In this document: positions 10,383 through 22,679 of the stretch, piece by piece
Layout: each line of letters starts with the position of its first letter
Numbering within the stretch: position 1 is the stretch's first letter
DNA from: Pseudoscleropodium purum
Lineage: Eukaryota > Streptophyta > Bryopsida > Hypnales > Brachytheciaceae
Assembly (NCBI GenBank): GCA_963969395.1
Contig: OZ017801.1
Coordinates: 126,501 to 190,500, forward strand
Length of the DNA: 64,000 nt
Reading direction: 5' to 3'
Notes under the pieces: generated by a model
Databases searched by the model: none
What the model was told of the DNA's origin: nothing
The model's input: only the letters and a program-made list of their open reading frames with translations
Position numbers and translations under genes: made by a program

Positions 10383-12338
10383 ATGAAAGTCCGTAGTGGT
10401 AGCCCGGATGGTTTATCCGATAATTCCTTTTGATCCGGCCCACTGAGTGCAACTAGAAGAGGACCTCATGTATATTGGATGCGTTGAATTGTTAAATAGG
10501 CCGTAGAGTATGAAGAACAAGGAGATGATCTAGGAACTCATTTACGGAGTTCTAAACCAGTACGAATTGATGGTGAGGGGCGACCTATAGTAGGGACGGA
10601 AGACATCTGGGCGGATGTGTATTTGTTCAAGAAAAGCGGACTCGGGTTAGTTGGAAGGTCTGATAAGTACATGACCGGAAAATTTCGGAGTCTAGCTCAC
10701 ACCAAAAAAGGTTTCGCTATTAGTGACTGCAAGGATGAGAGGCATAGAAGGGTATTAGAATTTCTAATTCCGATTCTCTACTCGGAAAAGCCTACTCATG
10801 TTATGATCACGGTGGCTAATACTATCTTCGAGGTCTTAGAAAACTGGATTGTGCACTAGGAAAGAGTGATTCAGGGCGTAGTCACCAAACTAGTTGATCA
10901 CATGGCTAGGGCAAGGCACAGTCCTATCACCCCATTCATCTTCCACCTCTACCATCACAAAGAGGTTTTGAATAGTCAAGAAACGATCTAGTACAACATT
11001 GGGGTCGAGATGCTGAAGTACAGACTAACGGATTTGTGAAGGAAGAGAAGAAATCCGAAGAAGAAGGACAACTGGAGGAAGAAAAGTTGGTTGACTGGAA
11101 GCAACGGAAGTCCCTGGATCCGGCTGCACGAAAGAAGATACCAACTCCAAATTGAGGAGAGTCCAACCAACTTCCAAATCAGTTAGAAGAGTTTGACTTC
11201 TTCGATTTAGGGTTCTAGTGGATGTAGTAAGCCAAGAAAATGTATGTCGATGCATCGGACATCATACTTACCATTGTGGAAGAACTCAAAGTGGAATCAG
11301 ACTAGATTTTAGACGAGATCCAAAAGCGGCCGAATCTAGAGGAGTTAGAGCAAAAAACAAAGCAGATCTAGAAATTGGAAGAGGAAAAGGATGACCTCAA
11401 ATCCTAGTTGGACTGGATAGAGCAAGAGATCAATAGGGCGAGGCAAAGGGAGACAAATATCCTTTGACTTGTCCACGACCTGAAGGAATGAGTCGAGATG
11501 CCAGAGCACATGGCGATCAAATCCAATATATATGACAACTGGATGAAAAAAAGAAGCCACCGAACCAGATCCAAGATGGTACAGATTCTAGTTGACTATG
11601 AGGCCCGGATGTAAGTTATCATGAAGGACATGTGCAAGTTGTTGGGATACTTGGATCTAGATAGAGATCCTAAACTTGGCAGAGTTTCCGGAAGTCTCTA
11701 GAAATATATCCTAGGATACTTTGGCTAAATAGACTTCGGCTCGTCAAACTCTAATCCAGCCAGCTGCTAGTGTTCTGGATCAACCACAATTAGAAGGACT
11801 GAAGGCTATTTTGACTCCAATTACAGGGATGGAAGTGGGTCCAATGTAAACTCCAGAAAGATAGGCGGTACTAGAACTAAAGAGGGAGCCAAGAGAGAAA
11901 TCCATTCTGTAACAACAAGAACTTTCCATCCCAACTCTTCCACCACCTGGACGGGTTGTAGTTGGAAAGACCAAGAAGGTAGGATTGAAGATTCGAGGGA
12001 ACTTCAATGATCACATGAGTGTCTTAGAGAATCTAGCTCGATCTCATTTGAAAGACTTCATACACATGCGGTAGGAGTCACCCAAGCAAGATCGTACAAA
12101 GATCGAGCTAAATGACTTAGAGCAAGAGAAGAAGCCGGAGATTACGAAGATCAAGGAATCAGAAGAAGATGTGTTGAAGTCCAAATCCGAGGAAGAGACA
12201 GATGATAAAGACTCACCTGTGGAAATTCAATGGAAACCTCGGATCCGGTCGATAGCAAAGAACACACTGATGAAGGCTTCAATGAAAGACTCCAGGTAGT
12301 CAAAGCAAGAGCAGCTCAAAGAAGGCACAACAAAGTAG
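10383..12338 (+). pseudogene. Decayed gag-like / coiled-coil protein gene (stop-riddled)
   Basis: A coding relic of about 650 codons reads in three successive frames, with frame changes near 11000 and 11660-11690. The first third (10383-11000) has dense protein-like composition, with peptides such as SGPLSATRRGPHVYWMRR, RIDGEGRPIVGTEDIW and RRVLEFLIPILYSEKPTHV. The middle (11010-11600) is acidic and Glu/Lys/Gln-rich and looks like a coiled coil. The last third is proline- and charge-rich, ending with Lys/Glu runs. I counted about 23 in-frame stops: 14 TAG, 5 TGA, 4 TAA. Each sits where Gln or Arg would fit. No protease, reverse transcriptase or integrase follows. I loosely recall similar gag-like proteins from non-flowering plants but cannot name the family. 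The upstream limit is uncertain, and 10383 is simply the first in-frame ATG. Confidence 0.7.
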
Positions 12339-13400
12339 GTAGATAGCAGGCAATTAATTAGGATTTTTTATTTTTAGGTTCTAGAACAAGTTTCCCAAGC
12401 GTAGGTCCGGGTTCCGGATTTCTAAGGACAATTGGTTGTGAAATTTTTAGATATCCTGGGTATTCATTTTATAGTTACCTTGATTTCTAGGATGCCTTTT
12501 TGGCTTTTTAGGTGTTGACTTTGGTTTTGGTTTTGGTTTTTAAGGGCGGGTAGGTTTGTTGCCCTCTCATTCCATCCTAATGATTATTTCATTGTATTTC
12601 ATTCTTTTCGATAATTTAAGCCATCTTGTAGACATTCTGACTCCGATTTTGTGTTTGGATTGTTTTGGTTTGTTGTTTGGAGTGTTGAAATATAAGAAGG
12701 ACGGGTGAGGAAGAATCCGGATTTTGGGGTAACTGGGTCAGATTGAGGGAGTATTATTGTAATAGTGTTGAATTTGTAACTGAGGAGTTGGGTGTGGTGC
12801 CTTTGAACTACCGGAATGGTAATCTGGTTTAGCTAAAGAGTGGTGTAAGTGCAAGTCCAGAATCGTGTTTGATTCAGTGTGGAGATTAGTGATCACTAGT
12901 GGAAACCCCCACTCACTAGAAGGTCTGCCAACGTTAGAATCCATCTAAACATTTAGAAAGACTACTCCTCGTTGATTTTTGATGCTTGTAATCTATTGTT
13001 GTAGTAGAGGGGAGTGTGCGAAATCCTGAGTGACTTGCTTGCTAGATAGGCCATCCAAAAAGTTGTTAGGATCTGGATCTTCTTTCTTTGCTGCAACACC
13101 TTGATTACTTGAGTGTTTTGTGTATTTTAGTTAGTTTAGTAAGTGTGAGAACCAAAATGGTGAAGTCCTTATCCCTCGAAAGATCAACAACGGATCCTCT
13201 TATGGTAAAACAAAGGAATTGAAAACTAGTACTTTAGGGAAACATAACCAAAAACCGGATGATATCGGGTCCAGAATAGAATTTGGATAGTAGCTAAATT
13301 TGGAAGAGAGAAGAAGAGAGTAGCCAGAAGAGGAGAGAAAGAGACAATCCGGATACTAAAGTTTGGGAGAACATCTGGAATTCCCTAGGATGATAATCCG
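12339..13400 (+). other. 3' flank of the gag-like relic
   Basis: Base composition stays less AT-rich than the surroundings, and the words CCGGAT, TCCGG and GGTCCGG recur as they do upstream at 10000-10130. There is a T-rich stretch (12360-12640) and a purine-rich tract (13300-13370). It is likely non-coding sequence of the same element. No LTR, polypurine tract with partner LTR, or terminal inverted repeat could be matched. Confidence 0.4.
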
Positions 13401-16339
13401 TGTCATCTTACCATGTTTTCATGTGTAAAGATACTTATGCCTAGATTGTGCGTACAACAACTTCTAAATACTATAGGTGACAATCAAGTCATTTATAAGA
13501 GATTGCCTCAAATTACAATTATTCTTCCCTTGTAATTGTTTATGGCTTTCATTGAAGAGGTCTTGTCCCTACTCCGTAGATGCATCACTACATTGGCCTA
13601 TGCACTTATTGCAATACAATCTAGAGAATTTTGTAAATCTAATAACCTTTAGATGCATACTACAGCAATGACGATAACAAATAGCCTACAAAATTTTGAA
13701 TTCCTAATTCTTGTACTACTATTGGCTACACTAGCACTTTTCATCTCCATACCCACATCATAATCCTAAATTTGTTCCCTCATTTAATGTATTGGACAAC
13801 CCTAAAATACCTCTTCACCAATCTAATTTTCTAATTTGAATTTGAATCCGAACAAATTCCAACCCAATTGTTCTAACTTCCAAGAAGCACTGTAATTATT
13901 TCAATGAATTCTAATCATGCCCCAAACCCAGCCCTAAAATTCTTCACTCCCCTTCCAAATCAGACTATTCTAATCTTCAAAAATCCTATTTTCCCCCCTA
14001 ATCATAGAATACTGAAAATAACCCATTTGACAAATGGTTCCTACTTTCAATCCTAATTCATTTCTTTAGTTTTTTCTAACGTTTTTTATTTATTTTTTTC
14101 ACAATTTTATTGCAAGCTTTCCAAAATATATTGTATACATAAAATTGAGAGAAAAAAGCTCCTAATCCTAATTTTGCATATATCAAATTTCCTAATAGAC
14201 TAATTTTCAAAACTAAATTCATCCTACCTTAATTTCTTGCTAATTTGCTAATTTAGTATAAAATGCACCAAATTAGTGCAAAAAGCACTAATTTGATGTT
14301 AATTGCACTTATTTTGTATAAAAAATTGAATTATTATAAAACCCTCTAAATTATTGCAAAATTCCAAATTTAGTATTTCTATCACTATTTTAGTATTTTC
14401 ATTACTAATCTAATATTTTAACTTCTTTTGTGTTCTTTCTTATTTCTTAATTTGTGGTTTTCAATTTAACTTTAGTTCAAGTTTCTACCTATAATATTTA
14501 CTTTCATTTTGGTTTGGTATTTTTGGGTGTTTTATCATTTAGGTCTCCTATTTAATTCTTATTTTATTTTTGTTTTATGATCATTTTGCAATTTGCCTAA
14601 TTTTAGTAATTTGGTTACTTCACTAAATCTTGCTGTAAATTCTTTTAGTTTAAAACCCTTATTTTCCCCCTAGGATTTCCTTTTGTTTTCTCTTAATTAC
14701 ATTTTTAAATTTTTGTCCAAACCTTTTAAAGTTTCTATTGCTATCTAATAAAAACTTCTTAATTGATAGTTGCATATTAATTTGGAATCTAATACTTCTA
14801 GACTTGTAAACTCATGCACATTGTTTATATTTTTTTTTTCTAAAAGGTGAATCAATATGATGGTACACACAATAAAAATTGAAATTAGCAAAGTCAAAAC
14901 TTTGTTATCTACGGTTTTCAAGGTGAAAACTATCAATAAAAAAGTTCTTAAATAATACATAAAATTGCTAGTATCTAAGTCAATATTTTACTATCATGAA
15001 GGCTTTAATGATGGAGACAAGTGGGAGAGAAGAAATATAGCTTAAAAAACAAAAACAAATTATTATAAGCAAACTTCAAAACTTTTCCATCTTATGGGAT
15101 TAAAGGACTACTTTAAAAAATTAAACAACTTTAAAAAAGAGAAATAGTTAGAGACACAAAAATTGGTATTTAATCCCTAAATGCCCAACCAACCAAATTT
15201 GGTGAATTTGAAATTTCAAGGTCATTTTGGTATAGGTAGTTAAATTTGTTTGACTATTTAAAAAAAATTCGGGCAATTTTTAGGGTTTGCTATTGAAATT
15301 TTTTATTTTTCACTAAAAAAAGTTACATATTTGATTGTTGAGAGGTCTCCAAAGCCATATAGGGCCATTAATGGAAGAGTGTAGCTTGCTAATTCTACTT
15401 CATTTTCGAACTTTGAGCAATTTCACTTGATTTGAGATCAAAACACTTACACTTATCCATTCACTTTGAAAATGGTTCCAATGAAAAGAATAAAGTATTT
15501 TCATGATTTTCAACATTGAATTTTTTTTAAAAGTGTTGATTTGGAGTTATTTGTGATTTGTACTTATAAAAAAAATTGCATGTCAACAATTGCAAGGTGG
15601 ATTGTGTAATGAATTTAATAGCTTTTTGTATAAAATTAAGTTTTTTGAAAGTGCATTTTAATGTGCTAACACAATTTGTAGTTGTCGATGTCACCTCTAA
15701 TTCCCAAAAGAATTTATATTCATATCTATGAAACATTGTGGAGAGGAATAACATACTAAAAATAGAAAATGTACATTTATCTTGTTATAATCTCACAACT
15801 TTTATGCAATTTTGCACTCAAAATTGGTATGCATACTAATAAGCAAGCTCTTTAAACATCCATATAGTTAGATTTTGAAAAAAAACAATTTTTTTCATTG
15901 GGGATAACTATAAGCCCATGCTCTTTTTTATAGTCAAAACACACTTAAGGCTTGGGCATTTAGGATTAACAAAGTCAAATTAAATTTTGTTATATGGGAG
16001 GTTTTGAAAGTAACAACATATGAAAAATTATCATGAACCAAAGAATAAGGTTTCAACTAATACCACATGCAAGACTTGAAAGAATTCCAACTAACGACAT
16101 TGCTGAGATCGGCTAGAATTCTTTAGAATTAGTACTTGATTGAAATTAAAGGAAATGACACAAAACTCAAAGACTAGCCACACAATATGCATTAGTCTAA
16201 AAATTTTAAGTATTCAAAAGGACCCCAAATTCTTTAAAGATTGCTTCAACAAACCACAATTGAACAAAAAAATTGCTCAAAAAATAACAAATGGACACAA
16301 AATTGGATATATTAGCCCAAACAAAATATAGACGAAAAT
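13401..16339. other. Long AT-rich stretch without recognisable genes
   Basis: No credible coding frame. Around 14250-14400 the short words 'TTAGTATAAAATGCACC' and 'AATTAGTGCAAAAAGCACT' recur loosely in tandem. Nothing else stands out. Confidence 0.4.
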
Positions 16340-17560
16340 AGTATAACACACAATAGAAATGGGGTGCATGGAAAGAAAAGATGAGGGACTCAGATTATCC
16401 TTTGCTTCAAGGCTTCATCCCCTTATTTAACTCCAAATTTTTTAGCGGTTTACCTCCAATTTGCCTCTCAAAATTTAAAAGTCAAATTTAAATTAGACCA
16501 AATTTTAATTTTTTTAAATAATCTCCAAATGTCAAACAAATTGTGCCATTGGCTTCAAAGGTCTTAAATTCTTTTCCTTGAATTCCAAAATAAATCTAGG
16601 ACTTCCAAATATACTTGTTCCAAATTAAATTTGAAATGACTCTCCACAACTAAATCAACAACAACAAAAATTAGTTCAAATACAAAGAAGCAAAAGAATC
16701 CATAGATACCAAGCTCCGAGACTATATAGCAACTCAATCCTTGGAAAGGGAATTGAAATGCAACCTCTAACCAACTGAAGATGATGAATATAGAGGACGT
16801 CATCAGACTTCATTGTACCAATATTGGTTGGAAAATGATTCAAATTAATGGCATAAGAGCAATTCTAAAAAGGGGAAAAATTAGAAATTTTCCGCCTTTT
16901 TTCAACCTATATTACTTCATTGTTGACTATCACTCTTTTGCACCTAGTGGAGTTTACTAAAAGCTATAGTAAAAAACAATTTCTTGAAAATAAGAGCAGC
17001 TCATAAGTTAATCTAGCCATCTCTAAAAAAATCCAGATGTATATTGAAATGGAAGAAGTACTAAATAACAACTTCTCTCATTTTTCAAAATCATTCAAAC
17101 TTGTAAAGTCAACAAATTGTCAAAACAAAGTTTGTACAATTTTAAATGAAGGAATTTTCACTTTTCAAGGATTTTGACTTGCTTGAGATTGTTGGATTAA
17201 TTAAAGACTCCTCTTGGACTTCATTTGGATGTTGTATGCTCTTAAAAATCCAATCAACACTTCAAACTTGATTTTTTTTTAAAAAGTCGTCCATAATTGT
17301 TGAGGTTGTTTGTTAGAATCCTTGCTAGTGTTGGTATGCCTTGAAACTTGTTAAGGCATTTCATCGTAGCTAAGAACTTTGCCCTAATTTTTATTGGAAT
17401 TTTATTGCAACCTAGATAATTTCTAAGAATCTATGAGATCTAATTATAGTAGTTGACTTCCAAAAACTTGATTTATGCAATTCCAAAAAATCAAAAAAAT
17501 TTCATGTGACCTATAGTATAACCTATAGCAATTGACAAAATTGTATACAAATTTGAAACA
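16340..17560 (+). repeat. Dispersed repeat R1, copy b
   Basis: It shares with copy a (690-2120) and copy c (22680-23760) the ordered landmarks 'TGCCATTGGCTTCAAA' (16543), 'CATTTGGATGTTGTATG', 'GTTGGTATGCCTTGAAACTTG', 'CTAATTTTTATTGGAATTTTA', 'GTTGACTTCCA' and 'CAATTCCAAAAAATC'. It is the most diverged of the three long copies and carries no coding frame of note. Confidence 0.5.
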
Positions 17561-17699
17561 TTTTTTATTTAAACAATCATACTAAAAGCGTCAATGGCCA
17601 AAGTTCAAAAGTGGATATATGAAGTTGTAGGATACAATATACTACACATTACCAAGGAAGTTTGAAGAAAGAATTAATTGTGATTTGAAAGAAAATTAA

Positions 17700-18260
17700 T
17701 TTAAAAGTTAGACATGTCTAAAACTTGGTTTTGTTCTCTATGATTTAGAGTGACTTTATTTTTTGTCAAATTCTTTTTATAAATTTGAATTTTTTTTGGT
17801 GATTTGGCATGTTAATATACACCATTTTATATTGTTACACAAAATTGAAGTAAACTGACATTTATAGAAATGAAAATATCAACAATTTGACAAACATGTA
17901 AATGATGTTGATTCTCACAATGTTCAAATATTTTTTTTATTGAGAGCATGGGATTGCATTAGCCATTGTAGAGAGAGTATAGATTGCAATATAGACCATT
18001 GTAATATCTTAATATACTTGCATTTGAAATTTTGTTGAAACTCATAATGCATTCAATATATATTTTACAACCATATAATGCATTTTTAGGTTCATTTTTT
18101 TGTTCAAAGATGTGAGCTCCCAATTTGTTACTTAGGACTCATAGTTTTTTCTACAATTTATTCAATTTTATTACGCAAAAAGACCCGAAAAAAGTGTTGA
18201 ACCAAATTAGATATATTATATGCCAATATGGTATTTGGTCCCAAATAGAGTGTTTTTTAA
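17700..18260 (+). repeat. Dispersed repeat R3, copy a
   Basis: It matches 39530-40100 in the same orientation. Shared landmarks are 'TTGACATTTATAGAA', 'GATGTTGATTCTCACA', 'TTGAGAGCATGG', 'TAGAGAGAGTATAG' and 'TTTTTAGGTTCA'. No coding capacity is seen. Confidence 0.65.
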
Positions 18261-20930
18261 AAAATTATCCAAAATCCTACAAGTAAATAGACTAGAAACT
18301 TAGAATTCATAGAAATTGTAAATATTGAACAAATAGTGCCCAAATGGACTAAATCTACCATGTATGTGACTCTTTTTGGCTAAATTGACTAAGAGAACTC
18401 CTTTAAGATACCTAAATCAATTCTCAACAATAGGTTTTAGTTCCTCAATTAATTCCAGAAAATAATAAAAACCTCAATTATTTCTATGCAAGTGACATAA
18501 ACTTCAAATGGACTATTGGAGGGTATATATATCAAAGTACATGCAATATTCAAGGGTTTAAATTACACTAGAAGTCCAATGTCAAAATCGATTTGTCTAG
18601 ATTTTTTTCTGTGTGAAAGATCCCATGTTCACAAGTAGTTATAGGAGATAGCTAGATTTTATTTTCTGTCTATGAATCTACAAAGTAAAAATATGAATTT
18701 TCACATCTTTTATAAAATTACATGAAAGGATCTATAAAAATTGGAATTTTTTGACTTTTAGAATACCTTCTTCTATATAGTCAACCGCCAACATCTACAA
18801 TGGAAAATTTCTAGAAATTATCCAAGGTGGTAAAATTTCACTATAAATTAGTATAGCTTTTTTCATACTACAGACACACTTTGATAAGTTTCATGACATA
18901 CCAACATCTAGAAGTATGTGAACCAAAAAGATTCTTCAAAATCAACAAAATTAAAGATGATTTGAGGTTTTGCGCAATTGATTGGTATTTTGGGAGCATA
19001 CAAATTTAGAATGAGGTTAAAGCAAGGTCTTTTCTAACTCCTTTGCACCATCAAAAGAGAATAGGCTAGTTATTTTCTTAAAAAAAAAACTCCAAAAATT
19101 GGATTTTGACCCTTTTTTAATTTTTAATTGGCACTAGATTTTGATGACTTTTTCTAGATGGAAAAGAAAGATATGAATATTTTATACTAAAAATGGTATC
19201 TTCAAGCCAATAATGCAATCTATTTGTGATTTGGAGTCTATGGGCACTTACTCCTACCCTTGGAATACAACGTACACAATCAGGTTCTAGTTGTCTTGTC
19301 ATAGTAAAATTCCTAGTAGGTGTATAATGTATAATCCAATTAAGCCTTCCAAGCAATGGATCTTTTGTTTGTTCTACCTAAAATTTCCTTAAAGTGATTG
19401 CTAACCAAGTTCAAAGAGTTAGTAGAAGAGGCCAGTTTTGGCTACGACAACCAAAATTGGGAGCCAATGGAGATTAGACAAGAGGAAAGATTAAATAACC
19501 TAAATTGTAGGTCTGATTTTTTCCTTTCCAAAATGATAAGGAAATCCTAATTTGATCCAATTCTCTAGGAGCTATTTGTGGATGAAGTTTAATACTAAAA
19601 CAATCTCCTAAAACTTCATCCTACTATAACTTCTACATTTTTAGCCCAATTTGTGAGGTTGAAGTGGTTTTTGGAATCCCAAAAATATTCCCTTTGAGAT
19701 TTTACCTTTAATTTATCCTTTGGTTATTATTTTGACCTAATTAAAAAATTCTTGATTATTATTACTACTTTGGATAATTTTGGGCTTACTTTTACTTCTA
19801 GTGTTAATTGGTTTTATTTTTTTAAAGTTCTACTTCTAAAGGTAAAAACTTCTTATTTTTGACCTCTTTGATAAATTTTATTTGCAGATGAATTTTGACC
19901 ATCCATTGGTTCATCAAAATTCTTCCATAATTTTTTTTATTGTGAAATTTCAAAATCACCCCTATTTTTACCTTTTGACTCCTATCTTGACTCTAGATTC
20001 TAAGATTTCTAAAATATTCTTTAAAAGATCCCTTTGAATTATTTTCTAATTTTTCATCCATTTTTAATTATTTTTCATCCAAGGATAAACTTTGGTAATT
20101 TTTTTAACTATTGTGGTAAAAATCCATTAAAAAGTATTACAATAATTTTTCAACTATTTAAAAACCTAATAATTGATTTTCCAATCTACTATGAGTTTAT
20201 TCTAAACTTAATTTGAAATTCAAAAGTCAAACTTTAATCTAATGTTTTTGGTGAAAATGCAAGAATTGTGGTAAAACTTCAATTCTAGACCTCAATATTG
20301 ATTCTGCTTTCATGGGATGTTGCTGCCATGTTGTCAAATGCGTGCTCCAATTCCATCTTCAACGTTTTTTGTTATATGATGATAATGTTATAAACCTCCA
20401 CTGGATTTGGCGACATCCTAAGGCTTTGTCCTTCAATGAATTCCCATTTTCTTTTCCTTCTGCTTCTTTCCAATGTTCTCTTTTTCTTTTGTAAATATTT
20501 GTTGAGAATAAAATCCTATCAAATCTACTACTAATTTTTGTCTAATTGGCTTGAAATTAAATAAGACATTAAAACAAAGCTTGTTTGACTTCTTTTAAAT
20601 AATAAATAATTTTAAAATATCCCAATCTCCCAATATTCTTTGTTTTTTGTTTTTTCCTTTTGTCTTCTAATCAAATTCTAACAATGGCTAATAAAGTCAA
20701 CTGCTCTATAAGAGTGAACCAAAATCAATAAGAAATTATACTTGCAACTAACTTCTATAACTACCAACACTTTCCAACTTCATGTTTAGTTTCTTTATAT
20801 ATGATTTTGTAGTTTGAGTATTGGAATTTTAGTGTGAGATCAAGTCAAAGCTTTGAATTTGGGCGTGGCGCAACACATATACTTGGCTGAATGAGGGTTG
20901 GATCTAATTAGTATCAATTATTTGAAACAA
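18261..20930. other. AT-rich sequence, little recognisable
   Basis: The only repeat hint is 'CCTTCCAAGCAATGGA' near 19345, which recurs near 25215 with short flanking similarity. No credible gene was found. Confidence 0.35.
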
Positions 20931-20939
20931 ATGATGAGC

Positions 20940-21065
20940 TGATTTGATCTGTTAATTAAATCAATTGAACGGTCTGGCTTATCAATCTCAATAGAATTTT
21001 CTAGCTTACCAATCTCAATTTGAACTGGCTGGCTACCAATCTCAATTTGAATTGGACCGTGGAAA
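20940..21065. repeat. Short tandem repeat, unit ~30 bp
   Basis: Three to four imperfect units contain 'ACCAATCTCAATTTGAACTG' or close variants with CTGGCT. The minus-strand frame across it reads as repeated Gln-Ile-Glu-Ile-Gly blocks, which is only a by-product of the repeat. Confidence 0.6.
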
Positions 21066-21564
21066 ATCAGCCTTTTCAAAGTTTGATGCTCGAGCTTTTT
21101 CCTTTCTTGCAACTTTTACAATGTGTAAGTATAATATGTTTATAATTAAGAGTGAAGCTTCACCACCCAAGGGGGTAGCTTCAAGATATTAATACTAATA
21201 CTAAAAGTAAAGTCATAGCTTTGACATATGGGGTTCTAAACTAAATACAAGGGAAACAATAACACATGGAAATTTGTCTTGGGGCAATAGCTCTGCGGTT
21301 TCGTGGTATGACACCACTTTCTTTGACAAAATACAAATAGATAACTTAAAAATTTAGAATTTTTGGTTAAAAAGGCATAAGCTTACTTGAACATAAATTG
21401 CAAGACTTGGGAGGATTGCATCAAACATCACCTCCAAAAAGACTTGATGATTCATGATTGACCACAAATTCCAATGTAGGACTTCAAGGAGAGATTTGCA
21501 ACAATGATATTGTGAAATCTCTCTCTAAAAAAATCCCAAGCAAAATTAGTAGACTCAACAGGAT

Positions 21565-22670
21565 AATTATCACACTGCTATCTCCTTTAGGTACCCGAAG
21601 TGCCTTATTGAACAAGAAGACCTTGGTGGTGACTCCCCAAGCCTTGCAATAGTCTAAGAGAAGAGAAGTGAAACACTCTCAAGTAAATAAGGCACAACAA
21701 CGCCCTAAATTTGAAGGATATAATAAGGTGTCATACATTTTGGAAAGTTTTTGAGAAAACACACCTAATAGTTCAAAGAATGCATGATTTGGACTAGTGA
21801 GCCAAAAGTTATGACCATTCAAAGTTAGAGGTGTTCCATTGACACTAGGACACTCGAGGGTTTTAAAGGGTTGCTTTTAGGCAATACTTATTGGATTAAG
21901 GCATGTGACATATTATTAAAAATATATAAGCACAAGGAAGATATAATGACAAACATTACAAGGTTCTAAGCTATAAGTCAAAAGTTATAACCAAAAAGAA
22001 AAGCCGTGGTGAAAGCAAAATGGCCTCACCTAGTGAACCCAAATCTTTGGAGGGTCACAACTTTGTGAAATCTTGTCCAAATGGGACAAGTGAGGAGTCC
22101 ACCGACATCTATTCTTTGTCTAGATTTCCAAAATGGGCTTGCATGTGAGATTTGAAACTCTGATTGCAAAGTTAGGTAGTTTGGAAGTTTAGAAGTCCAA
22201 ACGGTGATAGAACTTGGTGATTTTGGTTGGATATGCATAGGTAGTCTTCCAAAACCCAAGATGGTTTGGTTATGCCAATTAGCAATGCTAAAAAAGTAGA
22301 AAATACATTATGGACTAGTTTAGGCAAGGTACCCCAGTTAGAAATGCTAAAAAAATAGCAAATACATCATGAACCAGTTTGGGGCAGAGTAACACTTAAG
22401 GGCGGTTAGGGGGCTGAGTAGTGCCACCACGGGTCCTAGCACATTAAAATGGAAATTCCGCTCCATATCACAATGTGGCATGCTTGGTATCACGTGGAGA
22501 ATGTGTGTTAGAGTTCCGATGACTAAGACTTAGCAATGATAGCTTAGAAGTGGTGAACAACACTTTAGGTGTATGGCATATACAATGTTAGCTTGTTAGC
22601 TAGTTGTGGCTCAAGCAAGGTTAGAAACAAAGTGTGGTGAATCCATTGAGCAATGAAATGTGATTTGGGC
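21565..22670 (-). repeat. Dispersed repeat R2, copy b (inverted)
   Basis: This is the reverse-oriented partner of 6425-7475. Similarity runs from 'GGTACCCGAAGTGCC' at the left, through the pair of open stretches (22026-22259 on the minus strand), to 'CTCAAGCAAGGTTAGAAACAAAG' at the right. A short local duplication sits inside this copy: 'GCTAAAAAAGTAGAAAATACAT' near 22287 recurs near 22346. Confidence 0.75.
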
Positions 22671-22679
22671 CATGACAAT

